In this document: positions 44,736 through 52,279 of the stretch, in pieces | How the letters are laid out: every line of letters starts with the position of its first letter | Position numbering within the stretch: position 1 is the first letter of the stretch | Assembly (NCBI GenBank): GCA_903863035.1 | Contig: CAIPAT010000319.1 | Span: forward strand, 1-64,000 | DNA: 64,000 nucleotides | DNA from: an uncultured Lentisphaeria bacterium | GTDB lineage: Bacteria > Verrucomicrobiota > Lentisphaeria > Victivallales > Victivallaceae | Reading direction: 5' to 3' | Translations under genes and position numbers: made by a program | Notes under the pieces: generated by a model | What the model saw: the letters and a program-made list of their open reading frames with translations, nothing else | Databases searched by the model: none | What the model was told of the DNA's origin: nothing

Positions 44736-47546
44736 ATGATGACAAATTCAAACGCTACTGTTTCCACCGCTTCTAATTTTCCAGACTTCCGGACATTAAC
44801 CGGACTGTCAAACCTAAACGACAACGAACTTATCTGTATTTCATTCATCACGATTTGGCTTGATGCTGATAACGATGAAAAGAGCTATTGCGGTAATTTC
44901 TTGATACCTGTTAAAGACGTGATTTTTACCAATGCCCTGATTGACGATGCTAAAAAATCCGGTATCAGTATCTACTATTCGCCATGTACTTTCTTTGATA
45001 TTAAGGGCGGAAGAAAACAATCGAATATTCAGGAAATTAAAGAAATCGTATTCGATATTGATTATGGAACAACTGGACATAAGACCGCGAATAATTTTTC
45101 CAGCAATGCCGATGCTTTAGACTGGATAAATAAAAACCTGCCGAAAGCTACACGCTTAATATGTACTGGCGGCGGTTATCAAGTTCATTATATGCTTTCA
45201 GTATCACCTGATAATAAAAAATATATTGATGCTTATAATAGAATTTCACAGTATCTAAATAAAGATTTACCCTTGCCAGTTATTGACAGTTGCAGCAGTC
45301 CGGAACATCTTTTCAGATTGCCCTTATCTTATAACACCAAACTGCCTAATAATCCCCGCTATGTTGACGTTATCGAGAGCAATGACGTCGAATACTCCAT
45401 TGATGAACTACTGAATATAATCGTTCCCGCTAATTATATATATGTTCAGCCTGCCCCTGTTGTATTTTATGACGATGAACACAAAGCGGAATACACCAAA
45501 GAGCAAAAGCAGATTAAATCGAATAGCGCGGTAATGAAGACGTTTGATAGAAGCAGAATATTTTACGGAATAATCTGTCGCATGTTGTCAGCTACTGGAC
45601 ACTTAATATCGAATCGTACTTTGACCGCAATGATAAAAAAACGCAAGAAAATATACTCTCGCTTTAAAGATGAAAAGCACTTGCTGAAAGACATTGAGCA
45701 TATACGCTTGAAGCATAAAGCACAATTGATTAAGCCGGTTCTGCCAGTAGAAACTATTGATATTAAATCCGGTTATGATATATCGCATCTGAATAGCATG
45801 AGAAATAAATTTAAGGCGATTTCACAAGGCTTTGATACAATGGATAACGGTAATAAATATAAATTCGATACAGTACTATCCTGCCTCGATTATATTATAT
45901 CTGATAAGAACCGCAATTCCGGTATTCTATCAGTGCCTTGTGCTTCCAGTAAGTCATATTCCAGCCTGATAACGATTGCACATAGAGCTAGTCCAGATCG
46001 TCGAATATGGTATGTTTCATCAGCCATTAAGGACTGCAAACGAAGTGCGGAAATATTAAAGAGCATGGAGATTAACGCCGTTGCATTTCATGGCAGAATA
46101 GAAGAAAATTGTCCGGAGAGAAATAATAGAAATTTTTGGCAGAATAAGAAATCATTGTGCAGTGCATGTCAAAATAAATGCGGTGCTGAATTAAAATATT
46201 GTCAGGATGATAAGTATGATTATATATCTGCCGATGTAGTTTGCTGTACCCATAGAAATCTGCTTAATGCTCTTGAAATGCAGGCTATTCCACAGCTTGA
46301 TTTAATCGTGATTGATGAATCCCCGAACATCCTTGAATCGTTCAGTTTTACTCATGCTGAATTACAAATATTTTATGATTTACTCGGACAGGATGAAATC
46401 AAGAAAACGCTTTTTGAAAGTGATATTATTGATATTGAAAATATTCTACATGATGACGGAGCGCATTTAATTAAGCCGATGCAGTTAATTAATTATTCCG
46501 ATGATATTTTAAAATATATGTTCGTACAATACAATAAAGGATTTTTAACGGAAATTCAGCGAGATTTTGTTATCAGGTTTTTTAATTTTTTCAAACGCGG
46601 AAAAATTTACGGATTCAAAACGACACATGAGACTACACAATATAATGACATTGGGAAAATGGAGAAAATATACACTGATACTTATAAATTTATGTCCAGC
46701 GCGGTTAATCTTATTTCCGGATGTCAAACTATTATTCTTGACGGTTCAGCAAGAAATCAGTCCGTAAAATGGAGCGGATTTAAAATATACGAATGTCCAC
46801 AGCTTAAAGTCAGTTATCCAAGTACCACGGTATCATGTATCAGTCAGAACCCAACGCAAACCAGACTTTCAAAACCGGAAATATTTCAAACCTTATCCGA
46901 TGAAGCGTTAAAGAATATGAAAGCCGGTGATACAGTGTTGACTTTCACACATAAAGACATGAGTACCAAATCAGCCATGCTCAGAAACTACAACCAGATG
47001 AAAACGGAAATTACAGCCAAAGGGGCGAATATTAAAGAACTCACACGCTCTCAAAATGTCGGAAGTAATGAGGGCAGAAATTGCATTAATACGGTTATCA
47101 GTATGGCTTTATTTACCGATGCCGCCGATTATATATTACGCGCCTGTGTCTTTAATGACTGTGAAATTTCACATGCTGAAATCTGGAAAAATAAAGTGCT
47201 TTGGTTTGAGAAAAATAACGGCTGGCATAATCCATTGATTCAGGATCAGTACGTCAGAACACTTGAGCGAGACTTATACCAAGCAATCATGAGAGGTTGC
47301 ATCAGAGATAACCCACAAGCTATATATACTGTGACTGCACTCATCAGCAATCCGGAAGTGCTGGCAACCTTAGCGGATGATTTACCGGACGCAAAATTTA
47401 CTCTGGCAAATGAAATCGTTATAGAGATGCTACAGCAGGGCTTTACTGAATCGGAAATTATAAAAGCAACCGGGAAAGCACAACAAACGGTAAATAATGA
47501 AATCAAGGCCTATCGCAAGTTAGGGTTGAAAGACGATGATATTTAG
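44736..47546 (+). CDS. AEP primase - XPD/DinG-like helicase fusion
   Basis: About 936 residues from ATG 44736 (a GTG 9 bases upstream is also open). Residues about 100-205 carry an archaeo-eukaryotic primase pattern: VFDIDYG (metal-binding D-x-D), CTGGGYQVHYML and RLPLSYNTK. From about 395 on there is an SF2 helicase: a loose Walker A (SVPCASSKS, no GK), a Cys cluster (NCPERNN, LCSACQNKCGAELKYC) followed by ISADVVCCTHRNLL and IVIDESPNILESF, then TVLTFTHKDM, ILDGSARN and QAIMRGCIRDN, in the order of DinG/XPD-type motifs with an iron-sulfur-like Cys set. The C-terminus has an HTH-like TESEIIKATGKAQQTVNNEI. It is most likely the replication initiator and unwinding enzyme of the element. Confidence 0.7.
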   Translation: MMTNSNATVSTASNFPDFRTLTGLSNLNDNELICISFITIWLDADNDEKSYCGNFLIPVKDVIFTNALIDDAKKSGISIYYSPCTFFDIKGGRKQSNIQEIKEIVFDIDYGTTGHKTANNFSSNADALDWINKNLPKATRLICTGGGYQVHYMLSVSPDNKKYIDAYNRISQYLNKDLPLPVIDSCSSPEHLFRLPLSYNTKLPNNPRYVDVIESNDVEYSIDELLNIIVPANYIYVQPAPVVFYDDEHKAEYTKEQKQIKSNSAVMKTFDRSRIFYGIICRMLSATGHLISNRTLTAMIKKRKKIYSRFKDEKHLLKDIEHIRLKHKAQLIKPVLPVETIDIKSGYDISHLNSMRNKFKAISQGFDTMDNGNKYKFDTVLSCLDYIISDKNRNSGILSVPCASSKSYSSLITIAHRASPDRRIWYVSSAIKDCKRSAEILKSMEINAVAFHGRIEENCPERNNRNFWQNKKSLCSACQNKCGAELKYCQDDKYDYISADVVCCTHRNLLNALEMQAIPQLDLIVIDESPNILESFSFTHAELQIFYDLLGQDEIKKTLFESDIIDIENILHDDGAHLIKPMQLINYSDDILKYMFVQYNKGFLTEIQRDFVIRFFNFFKRGKIYGFKTTHETTQYNDIGKMEKIYTDTYKFMSSAVNLISGCQTIILDGSARNQSVKWSGFKIYECPQLKVSYPSTTVSCISQNPTQTRLSKPEIFQTLSDEALKNMKAGDTVLTFTHKDMSTKSAMLRNYNQMKTEITAKGANIKELTRSQNVGSNEGRNCINTVISMALFTDAADYILRACVFNDCEISHAEIWKNKVLWFEKNNGWHNPLIQDQYVRTLERDLYQAIMRGCIRDNPQAIYTVTALISNPEVLATLADDLPDAKFTLANEIVIEMLQQGFTESEIIKATGKAQQTVNNEIKAYRKLGLKDDDI

Positions 47547-47579
47547 GGGTAATCAAAGGGCTTTAAAATACCCATTTCT

Positions 47580-47598
47580 GTAATACAACATGTATTAC
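47580..47598. promoter_or_regulatory. Palindromic GTAATACA/TGTATTAC site
   Basis: Eight-base perfect inverted repeat (47580-47587 and 47591-47598) 34 bases after the primase-helicase stop. No T run on either side, so it resembles an operator more than a terminator. Confidence 0.35.
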
Positions 47599-47774
47599 TG
47601 TTTCGGGTGTTTTTGATATATATCTTATCTGGCATAGTATTTTTGATTACTTAATTGTGATTATCTATTTCTAAGCCGGATTTATAAAGCGAAAATTAAA
47701 ATTGACTTCTGATAAAAAATCTTATCGCAGTCTGTATAGCGTAGTAACGGAAACATAATACGGAGATTAAAATA

Positions 47775-47933
47775 TTGAAAAAATCAAATGACGACGAAAA
47801 AGAGATCGACGAAGAATTAACTGCTCTGGAAAATTCTGAAGCACATGACTGTTTTCTAGTCTATTCGGGTCAAAAGACTTGGGCACAGATTTTCCAAGAA
47901 CGTGAGGCAAAAGAGCGCGAAGAAGAAAGCTGA
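47775..47933 (+). CDS. Small acidic protein (52 residues)
   Basis: TTG start with GGAG nine bases upstream. Reads MKKSNDDEKEIDEELTALEN, then a central HDCFLVYSGQKTWAQIF and a strongly charged tail (EREAKEREEES). Ends 50 bases before a perfect terminator hairpin. Highly acidic; its function is unknown. It may be an anti-restriction- or regulator-like small protein, but nothing proves this. Confidence 0.55.
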   Translation: MKKSNDDEKEIDEELTALENSEAHDCFLVYSGQKTWAQIFQEREAKEREEES

Positions 47934-47983
47934 TTGTGAATTAAAATTTGATAAATTTGCATCAGTGATTTTTTATTCATAGG

Positions 47984-48022
47984 CTCTGAGACAATATTAA
48001 CGTACTGTCTCAGAGTTTTTTT
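47984..48022 (+). terminator. Rho-independent terminator
   Basis: CTCTGAGACA (47984-47993) pairs perfectly with TGTCTCAGAG (48006-48015), 12-base loop, followed by seven T. Closes the transcript with the primase-helicase and the small acidic protein. Confidence 0.85.
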
Positions 48023-48164
48023 ATGCATGGTAATGTCAGCCATTTTACGATAAAAAAGATTTATCTATGTGATGGCTGTGCAGTTTTTTTACAAATCTCC
48101 TCTGATTTCTTATTGATGTATTATCCTTCTTTTTCGCAATTAGTCTGTCAGTTATACCGTCTGG

Positions 48165-48926
48165 TCAATTTTCTACTACCGTAGCAACCTTCCAACCGTT
48201 GTCATTTTCCATTGAAAAATACCATGTCTTCCGTATTGGCATTCCACCCTGCGTGCTGGAGTCAATGCGAACTTTCACTCCAGCGCATTCTCCGTATACA
48301 TAGAGTTCCACAATTTTCCAATCTGTGGGAGAATAAAACATTTTAGCTAAATTACGGTATTTCCAGTATTCATATCCAGTTTCACCCTTTTCCTGTTCTT
48401 GCATAAGACCTTTTATGCACTTGCGGATTTTATCCTCTGCCGTATCCGCACTTTTCAAGACAGTTGGAGTTACACTGGAGGTTGAAGGTGTTGCAGCAAC
48501 CGGAACTGACTGGCTAACGACATACTTTTTTATAGACGGACTGGCAAAGATTAAGGCAATTATTATAATCCCAGCAAACACGGCGATTATAAAAACTGGC
48601 TTCTCTTTCTTTTTCACAGACTTTTCGGTCAAATCAGATTGACAAAACCTGCATTTGATAGCCACTGTCTGTATGTTTTCTCCGCAGAATGGACATTTTT
48701 TTTCATCATTATTCCTTGAAGCGGCAGATTGAGCATACTTGGTTATGTTACTGGAAATATCTGCTCTCCTTTGCTTAGGGGGTATTTGAAGTTTTTGCTC
48801 TACAAGAGGTTTTTTAACTGTAATTTCTTTGTTGCATCCCGGACACTCTCCGATTTGTCCGACCCATTCTTCTTCAGCCTCGAATGCGGCGTTACAATGT
48901 GGACATTTTGCTTCAAAAGTTGCCAT
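48165..48926 (-). CDS. Zinc-ribbon membrane protein of the integrative element
   Basis: 253 residues. Two Cys4-type ribbons: CPHC/CPGC (about 8-32) and CPFC/CRFC (about 78-96). A single membrane helix (PVFIIAVFAGIIIIALIFA, about 110-128) follows, then an exported or periplasmic C-terminal domain with GYEYWKYRNLAKMFYSPTDWK and RKTWYFSMENDNGWK, resembling small stress or DUF4878-like folds. Orientation: ribbons inside, domain outside. First of three minus-strand genes; function unknown. Confidence 0.65.
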   Translation of the reverse strand: MATFEAKCPHCNAAFEAEEEWVGQIGECPGCNKEITVKKPLVEQKLQIPPKQRRADISSNITKYAQSAASRNNDEKKCPFCGENIQTVAIKCRFCQSDLTEKSVKKKEKPVFIIAVFAGIIIIALIFASPSIKKYVVSQSVPVAATPSTSSVTPTVLKSADTAEDKIRKCIKGLMQEQEKGETGYEYWKYRNLAKMFYSPTDWKIVELYVYGECAGVKVRIDSSTQGGMPIRKTWYFSMENDNGWKVATVVEN

Positions 48927-48982
48927 ATTCTCCCCCGTAATATTTCAATTATCCAGTTTCTCTGTATCTCTAAATTTTGTAA

Positions 48983-49828
48983 TCATCTCATTTTTTTGCA
49001 ATTACCATTGAATTTTAAACCTAGGTCTTCAATCAAATATGAAATGTAATTATTTCCCCATGCCAGTCCATACTCATGATCATGTGTAGCCTCGTCTACT
49101 TCCCATTGACCAAAATTCTTCACAAACGTGATATAGAAATTGAAAGTAGCTACTGGGGTGTTATTATGTGAATTTACTATTGAGATTATAACAGACGCAT
49201 TTTCCTCATAAAGCTTTACATCAGATGACCTAATATCTCCTATTACAGAATTAATTCCACCAGTATGTGGATTTTTAAAATTATATGGCTGAATTACCTT
49301 TTTTTTGAAATATTGTGCAAGTTCATTCTTTGATGAAAATATCTTTGCTTTATCAATCGTATTATCCTTTGCTGATTTATCTGGAGCATCAGTCGCAACA
49401 GAAGGCGCACCTTGCTCTGCTTTTTTGCTATTTGCGGCGGTAAACGTATAAAGTGCTCTTGCCTCATTCTCAGCCCCTACGTCGCGCTTCTTCATTGTCT
49501 TTGCCTGTTCAGCGGCTTCAGCCTCATCTTTTTTCAATTTTAAAATATTATCAGCTATCTTTTTATCATAAGCGGACTTAAAGAATTTACATCTGCTATC
49601 AGAAGTTATTTCATTTTGCTTATATCCCACAATGACTCCAGTCGTACCAATATAGATTTTATCTGAGGTTATTTTATTACACTTGCCTCTAATTATACGA
49701 CCATCTTTCAATTCAAGTTCAATATCAGAGCCAACATCTGGGACTTTAAATTCTTCGACTGCTTGTGTAAAAAACAACGTGTTGAAAAATAGGCCGAGTG
49801 TTACGATTGCGACATTTCTAAATCGCAT
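48983..49828 (-). CDS. Exported protein of unknown function
   Basis: 281 residues. Signal peptide MRFRNVAIVTLGLFFNTLFF to about QAVEE. Residues about 35-75 form a small barrel-like region (ELELKDGRIIRGKCNKITSD), followed by a charged linker (KKDEAEAAEQAKTMKKRDVG) and a C-terminal beta-rich domain (NSVIGDIRSSDVKLYEENAS). Family unknown. Next to the zinc-ribbon gene and in the same direction. Confidence 0.6.
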   Translation of the reverse strand: MRFRNVAIVTLGLFFNTLFFTQAVEEFKVPDVGSDIELELKDGRIIRGKCNKITSDKIYIGTTGVIVGYKQNEITSDSRCKFFKSAYDKKIADNILKLKKDEAEAAEQAKTMKKRDVGAENEARALYTFTAANSKKAEQGAPSVATDAPDKSAKDNTIDKAKIFSSKNELAQYFKKKVIQPYNFKNPHTGGINSVIGDIRSSDVKLYEENASVIISIVNSHNNTPVATFNFYITFVKNFGQWEVDEATHDHEYGLAWGNNYISYLIEDLGLKFNGNCKKMR

Positions 49829-50009
49829 AATTTCTTTCTTCCTTATGTGGTTTATTTTTTATCCGAGTTTTTTTATGCACGCTAATGGACTTTCTGAAAG
49901 CGATTTTTAAAGCAAAGACAAATCCTTGTTATCGCGTCTTTGCATTGTTTTTGCCCCTATTCTTTATTTTTCAAACTAGGGTTTTCATATTGCATCAGGT
50001 TCTTTTACT

Positions 50010-50516
50010 TTATCTTACAGATTTAGATTCGGAATTTAATAAATCTATATTAAAGAATTTTAAAAAACAATCTTTATAAGTTATTTTCATAAAAATCACA
50101 TTATCATTTTGAGTTGTTGCTATACTGCCTTCTAGAACTTGACCATTTTCTCTATTTGTTTTTTCAAAACAAATATTACCATATTTATCTGAAATTTTCT
50201 GAATAACATAAGCAAAAAGAGTTTCATCATAACTATCTTTAAAAGCGGCGATTGTCGCAATTCTTCTACTTTTAGTACAAACAGAAACAGCATATCTGTC
50301 AAAGTTTGACATTTTTACTGGCGGATTTATAAAATAAATTATATATCCATTATTAATTTCCGGTTTTGAATCTTTAATTATTAAAGATTCATTAAATGTT
50401 TCACCAAGAGTTAATCCAAAAGCTCCAGATATATTCTGTTCAGTCACCACACAATCAGAAAAACAATTACACAATACGAATAACCCGACGATGCAACTTA
50501 ACAATATTTTATTCAT
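50010..50516 (-). CDS. Exported small protein, possible lipoprotein
   Basis: 168 residues. N-terminus MNKILLSCIVGLFVLCNCFSDC is a signal peptide with Cys residues that could be a lipobox (LCNC). The rest is a mixed alpha/beta domain with IIYFINPPVKMSNFDRYAV and IATIAAFKDSYDETLFA. No recognised family. Last of three minus-strand export-directed genes in the element. Confidence 0.55.
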   Translation of the reverse strand: MNKILLSCIVGLFVLCNCFSDCVVTEQNISGAFGLTLGETFNESLIIKDSKPEINNGYIIYFINPPVKMSNFDRYAVSVCTKSRRIATIAAFKDSYDETLFAYVIQKISDKYGNICFEKTNRENGQVLEGSIATTQNDNVIFMKITYKDCFLKFFNIDLLNSESKSVR

Positions 50517-51071
50517 TTTTCATTTTCCTTCACATTTTTTGTTTTAAATTACCACTTCGACTCGAAAACCATTTTCTATGCCTCTATATCCCCTTTCTGT
50601 TTTCAGTTTGAGCAAGTTTTGAGGATTATCATAAAACAGACATGTGATTGAAGACAAAAAGAAAGGGCGTTCAAATCACACACTGTTTAGGTACCGCCAA
50701 GCACCCGCAAGGAATGTGAAAGAACGCCCAAAAGGACGAACTTTCAACATCATTTCCTTGCTAAAATTTTGGCGGTTTTAAACAGAAACGTCTGTCGAAA
50801 GTCAATAAAGACTATCTTAAATTTTTAATTGTACTTTTCAGCTATTCTAAGTTTTTATCTCCTGATAAATGGTTCAGCAATTGTTATAAATCAAAGGAAT
50901 CCTATTTACATATAATTTACCACACCCTTGGCGTTTATCCAGTAAAGTTTTCGATTTTCGTAAGGTAACACAGAAGCTTATACCCTTTGAGTTTTTCAAT
51001 TCTTTTGATCCTTTCAAGATTTTACTGCTATTGTACTGTAGACTTTTGAGTATTTAATTGAGGCGGGTAGC
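50517..51071. other. Intergenic region with a long hairpin
   Basis: AT-rich, no ORF with start signals. Apart from the structure at 50665-50729, I see no repeats or promoter pairs I trust. Confidence 0.4.
50665..50729 (+). ncRNA. Structured element, candidate RNA
   Basis: GGGCGTTC (50665-50672) pairs with GAACGCCC (50722-50729); inside, TCACA (50676-50680) pairs with TGTGA (50715-50719), leaving a 34-base loop. Much more GC-rich than its AT-rich surroundings. It has no T run. It could be RNA, an origin structure or a binding site. Confidence 0.35.
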
Positions 51072-51434
51072 ATGAACAGTAGATTAAGCTCTTTTGACAT
51101 TTTTGACGCAGTGATTGCTCGTGATGAAAAATATCGTACTGCTGGCATCGTAGCAGATATTGACTATGTGATGAAATACTTGCTGGTAGATTTTAAAGGC
51201 AAGTTTATTGAAATGAAGCCAGAGGACATTGTTTCCGTTCCAATTCCAAGTTGTCAGGAATCAAAAAAGATGGATGCTCAGATATTCTCTGACAGAAAAA
51301 GATTTTCTAATGTGTTGGCTGTTGCCATAGTTCAGAAAAATTACTTAATAGCTAGCGGCTTGATTCAAAAGCAATTTCCGGACATGGATTTTATTGATAT
51401 TTCAAGATTCATTAGCAGATTAAGTGAACTTTAA
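51072..51434 (+). CDS. Unknown protein of the integrative element
   Basis: 120 residues with a GAGG ribosome-binding site 10 bases before the ATG. Contains AGIVADIDYVMKYLLVDFKG and a short SH3-like or barrel feel, then a helical C-terminus (QKNYLIASGLIQKQFPDMDF). No family recognised. Followed by the small basic-protein gene 80 bases downstream, so a two-gene transcript is possible. Confidence 0.6.
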   Translation: MNSRLSSFDIFDAVIARDEKYRTAGIVADIDYVMKYLLVDFKGKFIEMKPEDIVSVPIPSCQESKKMDAQIFSDRKRFSNVLAVAIVQKNYLIASGLIQKQFPDMDFIDISRFISRLSEL

Positions 51435-51514
51435 AATGACTATTAGGCAATAGTCAGGAAATAATATGCGTAATTCAATAATCTGTGATGAATTTTCAAC
51501 AAGGAATGAGGGAT

Positions 51515-51634
51515 ATGAAAAAGAAATCTTCGGCTAAGGAACTAAAAATTGCTAAGATAGCCAAAGCAATTAAAGAAATTCTCGAATGGCCTCCTGCAAT
51601 GGATAAACTGATGCACCAAAAAAAAGTGATTTAA
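51515..51634 (+). CDS. Small basic protein (39 residues)
   Basis: ATG with GAGGGA 4-9 bases upstream; the frame also opens at 51488 and 51506. Sequence is Lys-rich (KKKSSAKELKIAKIAKAIKE) and then LEWPPAMDKLMHQ. Size and charge fit small DNA-binding accessory proteins such as an excisionase, and it lies 240 bases from the att-proximal arm sites, but this is only inference. Confidence 0.4.
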   Translation: MKKKSSAKELKIAKIAKAIKEILEWPPAMDKLMHQKKVI

Positions 51635-51875
51635 AATATTCACGCATTAAGAGTAATTAATTATAAAGTCGATAAAAAGTAGTTTTTTTAAGATGGCTGT
51701 GTCAGACCTCTACTTTCAATAAAAATAGGATGGCTAGTTTTATGGGAATAAGCATAGATGTCCCAAAATGTCAGATTTGCACGGTTCATAAAAACGCCTT
51801 TTCTGAATTTGCTTTTCTATTCAAGCTGTTCAATCTTGGGAACTTGGTATAAGGAATCTTAGTTCTACGATGGAA

Positions 51876-52019
51876 AAATGTTCTAAAATGTTCTAATGTA
51901 TATGAAGCAATGAAAATGTAGCTCAGTCGGTAGAGCAATTCACTCGTAAGCACGAGAAATGTTCTAAAAATGTTCTAAATGTTCTACTTTTAAAAATAGA
52001 TTTGAGCTTAAATGTTCTG
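51876..52019 (+). promoter_or_regulatory. Right arm-type repeat cluster (AAATGTTCTA x6)
   Basis: Copies at 51876-51885, 51886-51895, 51957-51966, 51968-51977, 51977-51986 and 52010-52019 (last with G), all in the same direction as the two near attL. The 9-11-base spacing within clusters and position beside the att core fit arm-type integrase or excisionase sites. Confidence 0.6.
51915..51949 (+). other. 5' half of a tRNA-Thr-like sequence on the opposite strand
   Basis: 35 bases matching tRNA-Thr positions 4-38 with 2 mismatches: acceptor part, D arm (GCTCAGTCGGTAGAGCA) and anticodon loop CACTCGTAA, read on the plus strand. The sequence stops matching just after the loop. The intact gene is on the minus strand at 52073-52148. 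Confidence 0.75.
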
Positions 52020-52072
52020 AATAAGGTTTTTTAATAAACTAGGATAAATAAGTCATAAGTCGTTGATTATAA

Positions 52073-52119
52073 TGGAGCCAATGAACGGAATCGAACCGTT
52101 GACCTGCTCATTACGAGTG
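52073..52119 (+). repeat. attR within the tRNA-Thr gene
   Basis: 47 bases identical to attL. The element supplied this 3' part, so the tRNA remains intact here. Confidence 0.92.
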
Positions 52120-52148
52120 AGCTGCTCTACCGACTGAGCTACATTGGC
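52073..52148 (-). tRNA. tRNA-Thr(CGU)
   Basis: 76 bases with encoded CCA. Acceptor GCCAATG/CATTGGC, D arm GCTC/GAGC, anticodon stem GCTCA/TGAGC with loop CTCGTAA (anticodon CGT, decoding ACG), T arm AACGG-TTCGATT-CCGTT. All four stems pair fully. Integration target of the element. Confidence 0.95.
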
Positions 52149-52253
52149 ATTTCATAACAGAAAACGCAGTCCTATTAATTTAACTGATTATTAGAAAATT
52201 CAAGTTTAAAGTGTTCTATTTTCCATGAAATATGCATGCAGCCCGACAGTTTA

Positions 52254-52267
52254 TGCCTGGCCAGGCA
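52254..52267. repeat. Palindrome TGCCTGGCCAGGCA
   Basis: Perfect 14-base palindrome 13 bases downstream of the oxidoreductase stop (minus strand). Possibly part of an mRNA end; no clear T run. Confidence 0.3.
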
Positions 52268-52279
52268 GTTTATGGTGAG

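Larger units (their letters stand above)
51635..52072. other. Right end of element: arm sites, tRNA half, no firm gene
   Basis: Holds six AAATGTTCTA-type repeats and the partial tRNA at 51915-51949. A 40-codon frame (51730-51852, MASFMGISIDVPKCQICTVH) exists but lacks a well-spaced ribosome-binding site. Confidence 0.5.
40779..52119. mobile_element. Integrative element in tRNA-Thr(CGU)
   Basis: About 11.3 kb between 47-base direct repeats. Contents in order: tyrosine integrase, unknown gene, serine recombinase, unknown gene, primase-helicase, small acidic protein, three minus-strand exported/membrane proteins, a 120-residue unknown gene, a small basic protein. Base composition is clearly more AT-rich than both flanks. 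No structural phage genes, conjugation genes or relaxase are seen, so it is best described as an integrative mobilizable element or phage satellite-like island whose transfer route is not evident. Confidence 0.85.

Noticed and set aside
51730-51852. 40-codon frame near the right end of the element
   Set aside because: The only purine-rich tract abuts the ATG, too close for a ribosome-binding site. Cys pair noted but insufficient.
51876-51986. CRISPR-like appearance of repeated AAATGTTCTA
   Set aside because: Repeat units are 10 bases with no unique 30-base spacers and no cas genes; arm-type sites fit better.
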